Part shown: positions 34,849 to 46,046 of the stretch, piece after piece | Position numbering within the stretch: the stretch's first letter is position 1 | Layout: each line of letters begins with the position of its first letter | Source of the DNA: Clostridia bacterium | GTDB lineage: Bacteria; Bacillota; Clostridia; Christensenellales; Aristaeellaceae | Length of the DNA: 59,248 nt | Reading direction: 5' to 3' | Assembly: GCA_017431005.1 (NCBI GenBank) | Contig: JAFRLY010000028.1 | Coordinates: 1-59,248 of the forward strand | Program-made: the position numbers and the translations under genes | The notes under the pieces: model-generated | Databases searched by the model: none | Told to the model about the DNA's origin: nothing | What the model saw: only the letters and a program-made list of their open reading frames with translations

Positions 34849-34869
34849 CCGCCTCCCGGTGAAGGCGGT
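34842..34869 (-). terminator. Terminator of the exported 152-residue protein gene
   Basis: Reverse strand ACCGCCT (34863-34869) pairs with AGGCGGT (34848-34854), followed by TTGTTTTATTT. Confidence 0.75.
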
Positions 34870-34905
34870 GTGTATGTTTTCTGAACAAAGTATACGGCCG
34901 GCGCG

Positions 34906-35364
34906 TCAGCGGATGCTGCTGATGATCGTCTCCGTCTGCTTCATGGCATCCTGCGTCGCGTACCAGAACGCCAGCTCAACAACCTGATCCCCGTCCATCA
35001 GCACGTATCCGATGCAGGAAGCCCCGTCCGCGTCGTCGACCACGTCCGTATAGCAGAGCAGCTCCAGTCCGTTCACGGACTGAATGCTGACGGAATGTCC
35101 CTTTTCCTGCATGCTCTCGGCAACCTTCTTCAGCGTCACGCCGCCGCTGGCATACTGGAAAACATCCATCTCCAGCGTGCCGGAAAAATAGGCATACTGG
35201 AAATTGGGCGACTGCTTCTGATCTTTATTGTTTTTCGGGCTGTACTGCATCCCGTCCGGCAGGGTCAGGCTGTAATGCTCACCCGGCAGCTGTATCTGCT
35301 GGTCTGCCAGAGCCCCGCACACCGGAATAAGCAGGCAAAGGATCAGCGCGATCCATTTTTTCAT
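34906..35364 (-). CDS. Unknown exported protein
   Basis: The 152-residue protein has a clear signal peptide (MKKWIALILCLLIPVCGALA, cleavage probably after ALA at about 20). The mature part is mixed alpha/beta with LPGEHYSLTLPDGMQYSP and ends DAMKQTETIISSIR, resembling small lipid- or stress-related secreted proteins such as PsbP/MOG1-like folds, but I cannot name the family. Start chosen at 35362-35364 after GAGAGGGACAGATCAG. It stands alone with a terminator. Confidence 0.75.
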   Translation of the reverse strand: MKKWIALILCLLIPVCGALADQQIQLPGEHYSLTLPDGMQYSPKNNKDQKQSPNFQYAYFSGTLEMDVFQYASGGVTLKKVAESMQEKGHSVSIQSVNGLELLCYTDVVDDADGASCIGYVLMDGDQVVELAFWYATQDAMKQTETIISSIR

Positions 35365-35476
35365 CTGATCTGTCCCTCTCTCTGATAAGCTTCTCACGGC
35401 ATTTCTTTCCGCCGTGACCCCTGTAAATATATTATAAGGAAGCAGAAAAAACTGTCAATCGGAAAGTAACAAAAAA

Positions 35477-35498
35477 CAGACGTCCGGAGGGACGCCTG
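35477..35498 (-). terminator. Terminator of the DUF1858 gene
   Basis: Reverse strand CAGGCGTCC / GGACGTCTG (35490-35498 with 35477-35485, one mismatch), then six T (35471-35476). Confidence 0.85.
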
Positions 35499-35510
35499 CT
35501 GACGGTTGAA

Positions 35511-35720
35511 TTACTGGGCGGCGGCGATCCTGCTGTTGATCGCTTCCACTACCTGATCCACCGGAATGCCGTGCACCGCGCAGGCGTCCTCCAGGGATTC
35601 CGCCTGGGAAGCGGGACAGCCAAGGCAATGCATGCCAATGGACATCAGCACTTCAATCGCTTCGGGATGATTCATCACAATTTCGCCCACCAGTGTCTGA
35701 GCGTTAACGGACTCTGCCAT
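35511..35720 (-). CDS. DUF1858-domain small redox-like protein
   Basis: The 69-residue protein matches the DUF1858 pattern: V-NH-PEAIEVLMSIGMHCLGCPAS, with a CLGC pair at residues 33-36. Such proteins are linked to hybrid-cluster and disulfide chemistry in anaerobes but the function is not established. AGGAGGAG precedes the ATG. It is a single-gene unit with its own terminator. Confidence 0.88.
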   Translation of the reverse strand: MAESVNAQTLVGEIVMNHPEAIEVLMSIGMHCLGCPASQAESLEDACAVHGIPVDQVVEAINSRIAAAQ

Positions 35721-35811
35721 CGTTCATACTCCTCCTTCTTTGGGATGCCGGGATATCATACCACGCTTTTGTCCGTTCGTCCATGTTCTTTTTTCTTTTT
35801 TGGCGCTTCTC

Positions 35812-35841
35812 TTGCCTCCGCCGGCTTTCCTCGGTTATAAT
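35812..35841 (+). promoter_or_regulatory. Promoter of the GH13 gene
   Basis: TTGCCT (35812-35817), 18 bases, TATAAT (35836-35841); AGGAGG follows at 35860. Confidence 0.65.
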
Positions 35842-35871
35842 GGCCGGAGACAATGAGCAGGAGGTTAACCC

Positions 35872-37977
35872 ATGTCCGTCAGTCATACGGCTATTTCGGC
35901 CGTTTTCAGTGATGAAACCCCTACCTACCGTTTCCCCTCCGAGCCCGATCCGAACGATTCCGTGACGATCCGCCTACGTGTGGCGAAAGGCAGCGCCCGC
36001 CGGGTTGTTCTGGTGTTTGAGCCGCTGACCGCCGGCACGCTGATGTTCCTGGCGGACAGTGACGATTTCTTTGATTATTATGAAGCAGGCGTTGTCTGCA
36101 ACGACGAGGAAGTGATCTACCGCTTCCTGATTGAGTGTGCGGACGGCACGCGGATCGCCTATGACAAAAGCGGCGCCAGGGTTGAGGAGCTCCACGCCCC
36201 GGATTTCAACCCCGCCTATGCCTTCCGCTTCATGCCCGGCTTCCACGTACCCGCCTGGGCCAAAGGGGCGGTTCAGTATCAGATCTTTACGGACCGGTTC
36301 TGCAACGGAGATCCGACCAACGACGTTACGGATAACGAGTACTATTATACGATCGGCCATGCCAAGCATGCCGAGCACTGGGATGACCTGCCGACGGACA
36401 CGGACATCCGCTCCTTCTACGGAGGCGATCTGCAGGGGATTCTGGACAAGCTGGACTATCTGCAGGATCTCGGCATCGAGGTGCTTTATCTGAATCCCAT
36501 TTTTGTTTCCCCGTCCAGCCATAAATACGACACCCAGGATTACGAGCACATTGATCCTCATTTCGGAGTCATCACGGATGACGTGGATCACGCCATGCAG
36601 CTCTGGGAAAAGCACAACGGATATGCCCCGCGGTATATCCGCCGGGTTACATCCATGGAGAACCTGGAAAAAAGCGATGATCTTTTCGCTTCACTTTGCG
36701 ATGAGCTTCACCGCCGGGGGATGCGGATCATTCTGGACGGCGTCTTCAATCACTGCGGTTCCTTCAACAAATGGATGGATCACGAGGGGATTTATCTGGG
36801 CAAGGCCGGCTTCCAGCCCGGAGCCTTTCAGAGCATGCACAGCCCCTACCGTTCCTATTTCAAGTTCAACGATTCCAACAGTGGCCGAAGCCCGGCCTAC
36901 GAAGGCTGGTGGGGCTATACCACACTGCCCAAGCTGAATTATGAGGAATCGCCCGAGCTCTGTGAGGAAGTCTACCGCATTGCTGAAAAGTGGGTTTCTC
37001 CCCCCTACAGCATCGACGGATGGCGTCTGGACGTTGCGGCCGATCTGGGTCACAGCCTGGAATTCAACCATCGGTTCTGGCGTGAATTCCGGCGCAGGGT
37101 CAAAGCGATCAATCCGGATGTGCTGATTATCGCCGAGCATTACGGGGACGCTTCTCCCTGGCTCAAGGGGGATCAGTGGGACACGGTCATGAACTATGAC
37201 GCCTTCATGGAACCTGTCACCTGGTTCCTGACAGGTATGGAAAAGCATTCCGATTCCTATCGCGATGACCTGTATCAGAACGGTTCCGCCTTCTTTGACA
37301 TCATGCGGGACAAGATGGCAAGGCTTGAGTATCCGTCCCTGATGACGGCCATGAACGAGCTGAGCAATCATGACCATTCCCGTTTTCTGACCCGCACCAA
37401 CCGGGTGATCGGCAGAATGACCACCATGGGATCCGCTGCCGCCGGCCACGGGATCAATAAGGGAGTTTTCCGCGAGGCGGTTACCATTCAGATGTCCTGG
37501 CCCGGCGCTCCCACTGTTTATTACGCGGATGAAGCCGGTCAGGTCGGGTGGACGGATCCGGATAACCGGCGCACCTATCCCTGGGGCAAGGAGGATCAGA
37601 CGCTGATTGACCTGCACCGGGATCTGATTCATCTGCGCGGAGAGCTGAACGTTCTGAAGGAAGGCTGCCTGAAGCGCCTCCATGCCGATTACGGCCGCAT
37701 CGCCTACGCGAGATTTGATTCTGCTGCCAGGGCGATTGTGGCAGTGAACAACACCGGTGGCTGGACGGATTTCCGGCTCTTTGTCCGGGATGCCGGCGCT
37801 CCGGAAGGCGAGGTATTCTGGCGCCGTATCCAGACCACCGCGGACGGGCATGTCACCGAGCCGGAAAAATTCGGAACGGTTTCCGACGGCTATATCACCT
37901 TTGACCTGCCGCCCTACTCCTCCGTCATTCTGTACAACCATCCCGGAGAGGATCCTGAGGAGCTGTACAGCCATTAA
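35872..37977 (+). CDS. GH13 alpha-glycosidase (neopullulanase / cyclomaltodextrinase-like)
   Basis: The 701-residue enzyme hydrolyses alpha-glucans or malto-oligosaccharides. It has an N-terminal beta domain (about 1-120, CBM34-like), the (beta/alpha)8 core from VQYQIFTDRFCNGDP, and a C-terminal beta domain. The catalytic residues are visible: Asp387 in DGWRLDVAAD, Glu422 in IIAEHYGD and Asp501 in LSNHDHSR. There is no signal peptide, so it acts in the cytoplasm on imported oligosaccharides. AGGAGG precedes the ATG. No transporter is next to it. Confidence 0.93.
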   Translation: MSVSHTAISAVFSDETPTYRFPSEPDPNDSVTIRLRVAKGSARRVVLVFEPLTAGTLMFLADSDDFFDYYEAGVVCNDEEVIYRFLIECADGTRIAYDKSGARVEELHAPDFNPAYAFRFMPGFHVPAWAKGAVQYQIFTDRFCNGDPTNDVTDNEYYYTIGHAKHAEHWDDLPTDTDIRSFYGGDLQGILDKLDYLQDLGIEVLYLNPIFVSPSSHKYDTQDYEHIDPHFGVITDDVDHAMQLWEKHNGYAPRYIRRVTSMENLEKSDDLFASLCDELHRRGMRIILDGVFNHCGSFNKWMDHEGIYLGKAGFQPGAFQSMHSPYRSYFKFNDSNSGRSPAYEGWWGYTTLPKLNYEESPELCEEVYRIAEKWVSPPYSIDGWRLDVAADLGHSLEFNHRFWREFRRRVKAINPDVLIIAEHYGDASPWLKGDQWDTVMNYDAFMEPVTWFLTGMEKHSDSYRDDLYQNGSAFFDIMRDKMARLEYPSLMTAMNELSNHDHSRFLTRTNRVIGRMTTMGSAAAGHGINKGVFREAVTIQMSWPGAPTVYYADEAGQVGWTDPDNRRTYPWGKEDQTLIDLHRDLIHLRGELNVLKEGCLKRLHADYGRIAYARFDSAARAIVAVNNTGGWTDFRLFVRDAGAPEGEVFWRRIQTTADGHVTEPEKFGTVSDGYITFDLPPYSSVILYNHPGEDPEELYSH

Positions 37978-37999
37978 CCACAACTTTTTGTAGGGTATC

Positions 38000-38039
38000 T
38001 TCACATTAACCACACTTTATGGTATTATAGAGTGTGGTT
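38000..38039 (+). promoter_or_regulatory. Promoter nested in a terminator stem-loop before the topoisomerase genes
   Basis: TTCACA (38000-38005), 17 bases, TATTAT (38023-38028). The -10 lies in the loop of AACCACACT (38008-38016) / AGTGTGGTT (38031-38039), followed by a T-run, the form of a terminator for the glycosidase transcript. The same bases appear to stop one unit and start the next. Confidence 0.65.
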
Positions 38040-38067
38040 TTTTATGTTTCAGTCAAGGAGTGAACAC

Positions 38068-40053
<1,986 letters not shown>

Positions 40054-40056
40054 TCC

Positions 40057-42552
40057 ATGCCCAAGCGCAAAGCGCCTGAAAAGCCGATTCCGCAGGAGGA
40101 TCCGTCCCGGATTCTGGATATCAATATGGAGGACGTCATGCATGCCTCCATGATGCCTTACGCGGAACACGTTATTCTGGAGCGGGCTCTCCCCCGGGTG
40201 GAGGACGGGCTGAAGCCGGTGCAGCGCCGCATCCTTTACACCATGATGGAGCTCGGCACGACGCCTGACAAGCCGCACCGCAAATGCGCACGTATTGTCG
40301 GCGACTGCCTTGGTAAGTATCATCCCCACGGGGATTCTTCCGTCTACGGCGCCCTCGTGCATATGGCCCAGGATTTTTCCCTTCGCTGTCCCCTGGTGGA
40401 CGGACACGGCAACTTCGGCTCCATTGACGGTGACAGCGCCGCCGCCATGCGGTACACGGAAGCCCGGATGACGCCGCTGGCCCTGGAGATGCTCCGGGAT
40501 CTGGACAAGGATACCGTCCCCTTCCGCCTGAATTTTGACGATACGCTGAAGGAGCCTGACATGCTCCCCTCGCGTTTTCCCAATCTGCTGGTCAACGGAG
40601 CGAACGGCATCGCCGTCGGGCTGGCTACAAACATCCCGACCCATAATCTTTCGGAAGCCATCCGCGCGGTCATCGCGCAGATGGAAAATCCTGATATCTC
40701 CCTGGACGAGCTTCTGAAGATTCTTCCCGGTCCGGACTTCCCCACCGGCGGCGTGCTGCTGGAGAACGAGGAAATCCGCCGGGCTTATGAAACCGGCCGG
40801 GGAAAGCTGACGCTCAGGGCCCGGGTTCATGTGGAGGACGCTCCGGCCGGCCGTCATCTGCTGGTCATCACGGAGGTTCCCTATCAGGTCAACAAATCCG
40901 CCCTGCTTGAGAAGATTCTGAAGCTTTCTGAAGAAAAGAAAACCGCCTTCTCCGGAATTTATGACATCCGGGATGAGTCCGACAGGGACGGCATGCGCGC
41001 TGTCATTGAGCTTAAGCGGGATACGGATCCGGAGCGAATTCTTTCTTATCTTTACAAGTACTCGGATCTTCAGATCACCTTCGGTGTCAATATGGTTGCC
41101 ATTGCCGGAGGCAAGCCTGTGCAGCTCTCCCTGAAGGAGATCATACGGCATTACATCAATTATCAGAAGCAGGTCGTCACCCGGCGCACCCGCTACGACC
41201 TGAATCAGGCGCAGGCCAGGGCCCATATTCTGGAGGGCCTGATGATCGCGCTGGACAATCTGGATGAGGTCATCGCGCTGATCCGGGCCTCCCGTTCTCC
41301 GAAGGAGGCGAAGGCCGCCCTGGTCGAACGGTTTGCCCTTTCCGAAATTCAGGCGCAGGCCATTCTGGATATGCGGCTGCAGCGTCTGACAAACCTGGAG
41401 GTCGAGGCGCTTCGTAAGGAGTATGCCGACGTGCTGAAGCTGATCGCTCACCTGGAATCCATTCTGAAGAGCGAGAAGAAGCTTCTCGGCGTAATCCGGA
41501 AGGAAATGGAAGCTATCTCCGCGGCTTACGGGGAGGATCCCCGCCGGACAACCCTGGAGGCGCCCTCCGGCGAGCCGGAAGTGTCCGTTCAGGAAGAAAC
41601 CGTCGTGGAGGATACCGTCCTGGTCTATACCCGTTCCAGCTATCTGAAGCGTATCTCTCCCGCGCTCCTGCGGCGCCAGCCGCTTTCCTCCCCGGAGGAA
41701 AATCTGGCGGACAGTCCCCGGTTTTTCCTGGAAACCAACACCGGGGAAACCCTGTATGTTTTCTCCGATCAGGCTGTCTGTTATTCTCTGCCTGTATCAA
41801 AGATTGCCGAATCAAAGCCCAGGGACCGGGGGCAGCTGCTGACCGGCGTTCTGCCCGGCTTCTCGGATCAGGAGCAGGCGCTTTTCCTGCTGACCGCCGG
41901 TCCCGGGGCGATGGCGGGGCTGCCTGATCTGCTTTTCTTCACCCGTCGGGGGCTGATCAAACGTACGCCCGCGGCGGAGTATGATGTGCGGTCCAGGCGT
42001 TATCCGGCTGTCACTCTGAAGAAGGGCGACTCCCTCCTTTCGGTTTCCCTGGCCGCTCAGCAGGCTGACAAACCCGGCGATCTCCTGCTGCTGACCCGTC
42101 AGGGTATGTCCATCCGTTTCTCCCTGGATGAGGTTCCTGTTCAGGGGCGCACGGCGTCCGGCGTAAAAGCCGTTTCCCCGGATGCGGATGATGAGGTTGT
42201 TTTCGCCTCCTTCCTGTCTCCCGACGACGAGCTTGTGCTCTTCTCGGAGCGCGGCTGGGCCAAGCGGCTGCCGGCTCTTTCCTTTGATGTGCAGGCCCGC
42301 GGCGGCAAGGGAGCACGGTGCTTTGCCTTCCAGCGGAACGGCTCCAACGGTTCCCGGCTGTCCGGCATTTCCCTTTCCCCGGCTTCACAGCCCAGGCTTC
42401 TGCTGGTTACCCAGTCCCGGTCTCCCTCCGTCACGCTGCGCAAGGAGGAAATTGTTCTCCAGCCGCGCACCGGAAAGGGCATGCCCTATGTCATGGCCAT
42501 TCTGGACGACGTCGTGACGGATCTGATTACGATTCCCGTGAATAATGAATAA
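40057..42552 (+). CDS. parC: Type IIA DNA topoisomerase subunit A (ParC / GyrA family)
   Basis: The DNA-cleaving partner of the preceding gene, 831 residues. The breakage-reunion domain has [32 protein letters not shown] and the catalytic Tyr133 in AMRYTEARM. Ser94 is the quinolone Ser; residue 98, the usual Asp or Glu, is Gly. The C-terminal beta-propeller lacks the QRRGGKG gyrase box in its first blade; a related QARGGKG occurs late, near residue 750. This fits a topoisomerase IV-like or divergent gyrase. GGAGGTG precedes the ATG, three bases after the B subunit stop. Confidence 0.9.
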   Translation: MPKRKAPEKPIPQEDPSRILDINMEDVMHASMMPYAEHVILERALPRVEDGLKPVQRRILYTMMELGTTPDKPHRKCARIVGDCLGKYHPHGDSSVYGALVHMAQDFSLRCPLVDGHGNFGSIDGDSAAAMRYTEARMTPLALEMLRDLDKDTVPFRLNFDDTLKEPDMLPSRFPNLLVNGANGIAVGLATNIPTHNLSEAIRAVIAQMENPDISLDELLKILPGPDFPTGGVLLENEEIRRAYETGRGKLTLRARVHVEDAPAGRHLLVITEVPYQVNKSALLEKILKLSEEKKTAFSGIYDIRDESDRDGMRAVIELKRDTDPERILSYLYKYSDLQITFGVNMVAIAGGKPVQLSLKEIIRHYINYQKQVVTRRTRYDLNQAQARAHILEGLMIALDNLDEVIALIRASRSPKEAKAALVERFALSEIQAQAILDMRLQRLTNLEVEALRKEYADVLKLIAHLESILKSEKKLLGVIRKEMEAISAAYGEDPRRTTLEAPSGEPEVSVQEETVVEDTVLVYTRSSYLKRISPALLRRQPLSSPEENLADSPRFFLETNTGETLYVFSDQAVCYSLPVSKIAESKPRDRGQLLTGVLPGFSDQEQALFLLTAGPGAMAGLPDLLFFTRRGLIKRTPAAEYDVRSRRYPAVTLKKGDSLLSVSLAAQQADKPGDLLLLTRQGMSIRFSLDEVPVQGRTASGVKAVSPDADDEVVFASFLSPDDELVLFSERGWAKRLPALSFDVQARGGKGARCFAFQRNGSNGSRLSGISLSPASQPRLLLVTQSRSPSVTLRKEEIVLQPRTGKGMPYVMAILDDVVTDLITIPVNNE

Positions 42553-42571
42553 ATAAAAGGAGAAATGATTT

Positions 42572-42919
42572 ATGGCAAGACAGAATTTCGGCGGATTCGG
42601 CGGCGGCGCCAATATGCAGCAGCTCATGCGCCAGGCGCAGAAAATGCAGCAGCAGATGCAGGAAGCCCAGCAGAAGCTGGATGAGGCTTCCTATGAAGCG
42701 ACTTCCGGCGGCGGAATGGTATCCGTCACGCTTTCCGGCCAGCGGGAGCTGACAGCCGTCACAATCGATCCGCAGGTTGTGGATCCGGATGATATTGAAA
42801 TGCTGCAGGATCTGATTATGGCCGCTGTGAATGAAGCGCTCCGCAAGGAAGCCGAGGCCCGGGAATCCTCCATGTCCCGCATTGCGCCCGGTATGGGCGG
42901 TATGGGAGGGCTTTTCTGA
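42572..42919 (+). CDS. YbaB/EbfC-family nucleoid-associated protein
   Basis: The 115-residue protein has the YbaB coiled DNA-binding core (QQLMRQAQKMQQQMQEAQQKL; VSVTLSGQRELTAVTIDPQVVD) and a Gly/Met-rich tail GMGGMGGLF. Family members bind DNA as dimers. It sits directly before recR, the usual order, although dnaX, usual upstream neighbour, is replaced here by the topoisomerase pair. AAAGGAG precedes the ATG. Confidence 0.95.
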   Translation: MARQNFGGFGGGANMQQLMRQAQKMQQQMQEAQQKLDEASYEATSGGGMVSVTLSGQRELTAVTIDPQVVDPDDIEMLQDLIMAAVNEALRKEAEARESSMSRIAPGMGGMGGLF

Positions 42920-42922
42920 TCC

Positions 42923-43522
42923 ATGTCTGAATCCTTTGAGCCCATTTCCAGAATGACGCAGGAGCTCTCGCGCCTGCCGGGGATCGGTCAGAAAACCGCT
43001 CAGCGGCTGGCCTATTTCGTGGCCTCCATGCCCCTGGAGGATGTGCGCGCCCTGGCCGTTGCCCTCTGGGAAGGCCGGAAAGCCATCCGGTTCTGCAGCC
43101 GGTGCGGCAATTATGCCTCCGGAGAGCTGTGCCCTGTCTGTGCCGATCCCCGTCGGCAGAACGGCCAGATCTGCGTTGTCCGTGATCCGAGGGATGTAGC
43201 CGCCCTGGAGCGGATGCACGATTATACCGGTACCTATCACGTCCTCCACGGCACGCTCTCGCCGATGGACGGCGTCGGGCCGGACGATCTGAATGTCTCG
43301 TCCCTGCTGACAAGGATCCAGTCTGAGCCCGTTTCGGAAGTCATTCTGGCCACCAATCCCGATGTGGAGGGCGAGGCAACCGCTTCCTATCTTTCCAGGC
43401 TCCTGAAGCCGCTGGGTGTGCGGTGTACCCGGATCGCCCACGGCGTTCCTGTCGGCGGCGACCTGGAGTATACCGATGAGGTCACCCTGCTGAAAGCGCT
43501 GGAAGGCCGCCGGGAGGTGTAA
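42923..43522 (+). CDS. recR: Recombination protein RecR
   Basis: RecR works with RecO in RecF-type gap repair. The 199-residue protein has the N-terminal helix-hairpin-helix (LSRLPGIGQKTAQRLA), a zinc finger with Cys58, Cys61, Cys70 and Cys73, and a Toprim domain (QICVVRDPRDVAALERM; VILATNPDVEGEATA). It starts three bases after ybaB. Confidence 0.97.
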   Translation: MSESFEPISRMTQELSRLPGIGQKTAQRLAYFVASMPLEDVRALAVALWEGRKAIRFCSRCGNYASGELCPVCADPRRQNGQICVVRDPRDVAALERMHDYTGTYHVLHGTLSPMDGVGPDDLNVSSLLTRIQSEPVSEVILATNPDVEGEATASYLSRLLKPLGVRCTRIAHGVPVGGDLEYTDEVTLLKALEGRREV

Positions 43523-43525
43523 GCC

Positions 43526-44791
43526 ATGCCGGATCTGTCATTTTCCTCATTGCTGCCGGGCTTTATTGTGGCCCTGCTGGCTGCCTGTCTGGTCCTGCTG
43601 GTTGTCCTGCTTATCAGGCAGCGCCGGGCGCTGGAAGCCCAGCGGGAATCCGGTCTGTCCCAGCAGGACGCGCTGGAGGCTCTGTCCGGGGCCCTGCTGG
43701 ATGATCTTTCAGCGCAGAAGGAGGAAAACCAGTCCGCGCTGCTGCAGGCCAACCAGTCGCTGCTGACGACACTCTCCTCCATATCCCAGTCCCAGACGAC
43801 GCTCCTGGAATCCGTTCAGCGCCAGCTCCTGCTTTCCTCCCGGAATCAGGAGGAGGCCATGTCCGCCCTCCGGCAGGAGAATGACCGGCAGCTTGCGGAT
43901 ATGCGTCATCTGGTGGACCAGCGGCTTTCCACCACCCTGGAGCAGCGGCTGGACACTTCCTTCTCGCAGGTTTCCACCCGGCTGGAGTCGGTTTATGAAG
44001 GGATCGGAGAGGTCCGTTCCCTGGCCGCGGGTGTCGGGGATCTGAAGAAGGTTCTCACCAATGTAAAAACCCGGGGCATCTGGGGGGAGATGCAGCTTGC
44101 GCAGCTGCTGCGTCAGACGCTGGCGCCCTCCCAGTATGAAAGCAATGTGGCCGTCGTTCCCGGGAGTGCCGAACGTGTGGAGTTTGCGATTCTGCTTCCG
44201 GTCAGATCGGAGCGTCCCGTTTATCTGCCCGTGGACAGCAAGTTTCCCCAGGAGGATTATCTGCGGCTTGTGGAAGCGTCCCAGGCCGGTGATGCCGCTG
44301 CCGCTGAAGCATCCAGAAAGGCCCTGATCCGCAGGCTCCAGGCGGAAGCGAGAAAGATCTCCGAAAAGTATATCGCGCCTCCTCATACCACCGATTTCGC
44401 CATTCTGTTCCTGCCTGTGGAAGGGCTGTACGCCGAAGCGCTGCAGGCTCCGGACCTTATGGCGTCCCTCCAGCGGGATCTGCATGTCGTGCTCTCCGGG
44501 CCCGGCACCTTTTCCGCTCTGCTCACCTCCCTGCAGATGGGCTTCCGGTCCATGGCGCTCGAGCAGCGTTCCACGGAGGTCTGGCAGCTGCTGGGCGAAA
44601 TGCGGACAGACTTCAACCGCTTCGCGGAAGTTCTTGAATCCACGCGTCTCAGACTTTCCCAGGCGGGGGAATCCATTGATTCCGCCGTCTCCAGAACCCG
44701 CGTTCTCCAGCGGCGCCTTTCCTCGCTCGAAACGCCGGTACAGAATCCGCTTTCCGTTGAATCTGAACATACAGACGAACTGAATCACTGA
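43526..44791 (+). CDS. rmuC: RmuC-family DNA recombination protein
   Basis: The 421-residue protein has an N-terminal membrane segment (PGFIVALLAACLVLLVVLL), a long coiled coil (about 30-150), and the RmuC nuclease-like domain (TRGIWGEMQLAQLL; PVDSKFPQEDYLRL; DFAILFLPVEGLYAEAL). RmuC limits DNA inversion in E. coli. It follows recR by three bases, so the block is topoisomerase, YbaB, RecR, RmuC. The start context is GGAGGTG. Confidence 0.93.
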   Translation: MPDLSFSSLLPGFIVALLAACLVLLVVLLIRQRRALEAQRESGLSQQDALEALSGALLDDLSAQKEENQSALLQANQSLLTTLSSISQSQTTLLESVQRQLLLSSRNQEEAMSALRQENDRQLADMRHLVDQRLSTTLEQRLDTSFSQVSTRLESVYEGIGEVRSLAAGVGDLKKVLTNVKTRGIWGEMQLAQLLRQTLAPSQYESNVAVVPGSAERVEFAILLPVRSERPVYLPVDSKFPQEDYLRLVEASQAGDAAAAEASRKALIRRLQAEARKISEKYIAPPHTTDFAILFLPVEGLYAEALQAPDLMASLQRDLHVVLSGPGTFSALLTSLQMGFRSMALEQRSTEVWQLLGEMRTDFNRFAEVLESTRLRLSQAGESIDSAVSRTRVLQRRLSSLETPVQNPLSVESEHTDELNH

Positions 44792-44805
44792 AAGGAGCGA
44801 ATCAC

Positions 44806-45873
44806 ATGTCCATCAAAACCGAAATCTGGGGCCACACTCCCGCGGGCGAGCCTGTCCGCCGCTTCACGATGACCAACGCCATGGGTGCCTCCGTGTCCGT
44901 CATTGAATGGGGCGCAATCCTGACATCCATTATCGTTCCCGACGCGGGCGGCAACATGGCCGATGTTGCGCTGGGATTTGATACGCTGGATGCCTATCTG
45001 AAACCCCACGGATCCATGGGTGATACCGTCGGCCGCTACGGCAACCGCATTGCCGCCGGACACTTTGTGCTGGACGGAAAGGAATACCAGCTGGCCCTCA
45101 ATGATCACGGCATCAATCACCTTCACGGCGGAAAGGCCGGCTTTGCCGCCCATCTCTGGGAAGGAACGCCTGCTGAAGGCGAAGGGGAAGACAAGGTGGC
45201 CTTCCACCGGATCTCTCCGGACGGTGAGGAGAATTACCCCGGAAACCTGGATGTCACGGTCACCTATACCTGGAATGATACCTGCGACCTGATCATCCGG
45301 TACCAGGCCTGCACGGACAAGCCCACGCTCTGCAATCTGACCAATCACACCTATTTCAATCTTGCCGGCCATGACCACGGCACCGTCAGGGACCATGTTG
45401 TTTCCATCGACGCGGATGTCGTCACCAGGGTGGATTCCGGACTCATTCCGACCGGCGATTATCTCCCGGTTGTCGGTACGCCGCTGGATCTGCGGGAAGG
45501 ACTGCTGCTGGAGGAAGGCCTCGAGGTCATGGATACCTGTCCCCAGATGATCCCTGCCGGAGGCTACGATCACAACTTCGTCCTGCGGAAGGGCAGCGCG
45601 ATGGGTGCCTGCGCAAGCGTCTGGCATGAGGAATCCGGCCGCTATATGGAGGTTCTCACCGATCAGCCCGCCATTCAGCTTTATACCGCCTGCACCACCA
45701 GCATGACCGGAGCCAAAGGCGGTGCGTCCTACGGCAATTATTCCGGACTCTGTCTGGAAACCCAGCACTGCCCGGATTCCCCGAATCACCCCAATTTCCC
45801 GGGCACCACGGTTCTCCGGCCTGGAGAAATCTATGACACCACAACGATTTATGCTTTCCGCGCAGAAGACTGA
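44806..45873 (+). CDS. galM: Aldose 1-epimerase
   Basis: Mutarotase interconverts alpha and beta aldoses such as galactose and glucose. The 355-residue protein has GRYGNRIAAGHFVLDG, the catalytic His region NDHGINHLHGGKAGF, LTNHTYFNLAGHDHGT, and the acid Glu in LCLETQHCPDSPN. AAAGGAG precedes the ATG. It ends the DNA-repair block and may be cotranscribed, with a terminator following. Confidence 0.94.
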   Translation: MSIKTEIWGHTPAGEPVRRFTMTNAMGASVSVIEWGAILTSIIVPDAGGNMADVALGFDTLDAYLKPHGSMGDTVGRYGNRIAAGHFVLDGKEYQLALNDHGINHLHGGKAGFAAHLWEGTPAEGEGEDKVAFHRISPDGEENYPGNLDVTVTYTWNDTCDLIIRYQACTDKPTLCNLTNHTYFNLAGHDHGTVRDHVVSIDADVVTRVDSGLIPTGDYLPVVGTPLDLREGLLLEEGLEVMDTCPQMIPAGGYDHNFVLRKGSAMGACASVWHEESGRYMEVLTDQPAIQLYTACTTSMTGAKGGASYGNYSGLCLETQHCPDSPNHPNFPGTTVLRPGEIYDTTTIYAFRAED

Positions 45874-45890
45874 TCATCTGTCTGCTTCTG

Positions 45891-45924
45891 AGGCTTCAGA
45901 CGCATACGCGTCCGGAGCCTTTTT
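45891..45924 (+). terminator. Terminator after galM
   Basis: AGGCTTCAGACGC (45891-45903) pairs with GCGTCCGGAGCCT (45908-45920) with one mismatch and one wobble, loop ATAC, then a T-run. Confidence 0.85.
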
Positions 45925-46046
45925 CATTCTTGCGCCTTCCGTGGATTCGTGATATGATGCCGGAAAGGAAACATATCGGCATCCGGCGGCTCAGGGTCTT
46001 TTCGCCCGTCCGATGCTTCAACGAATCAATCGGGAGAAAACAGATC

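Noticed and set aside
45930-46046. A 39-residue N-terminal extension of the SH3 protein
   Set aside because: It would hide the signal peptide; the start at 46047 has a purine-rich site and a normal signal sequence.
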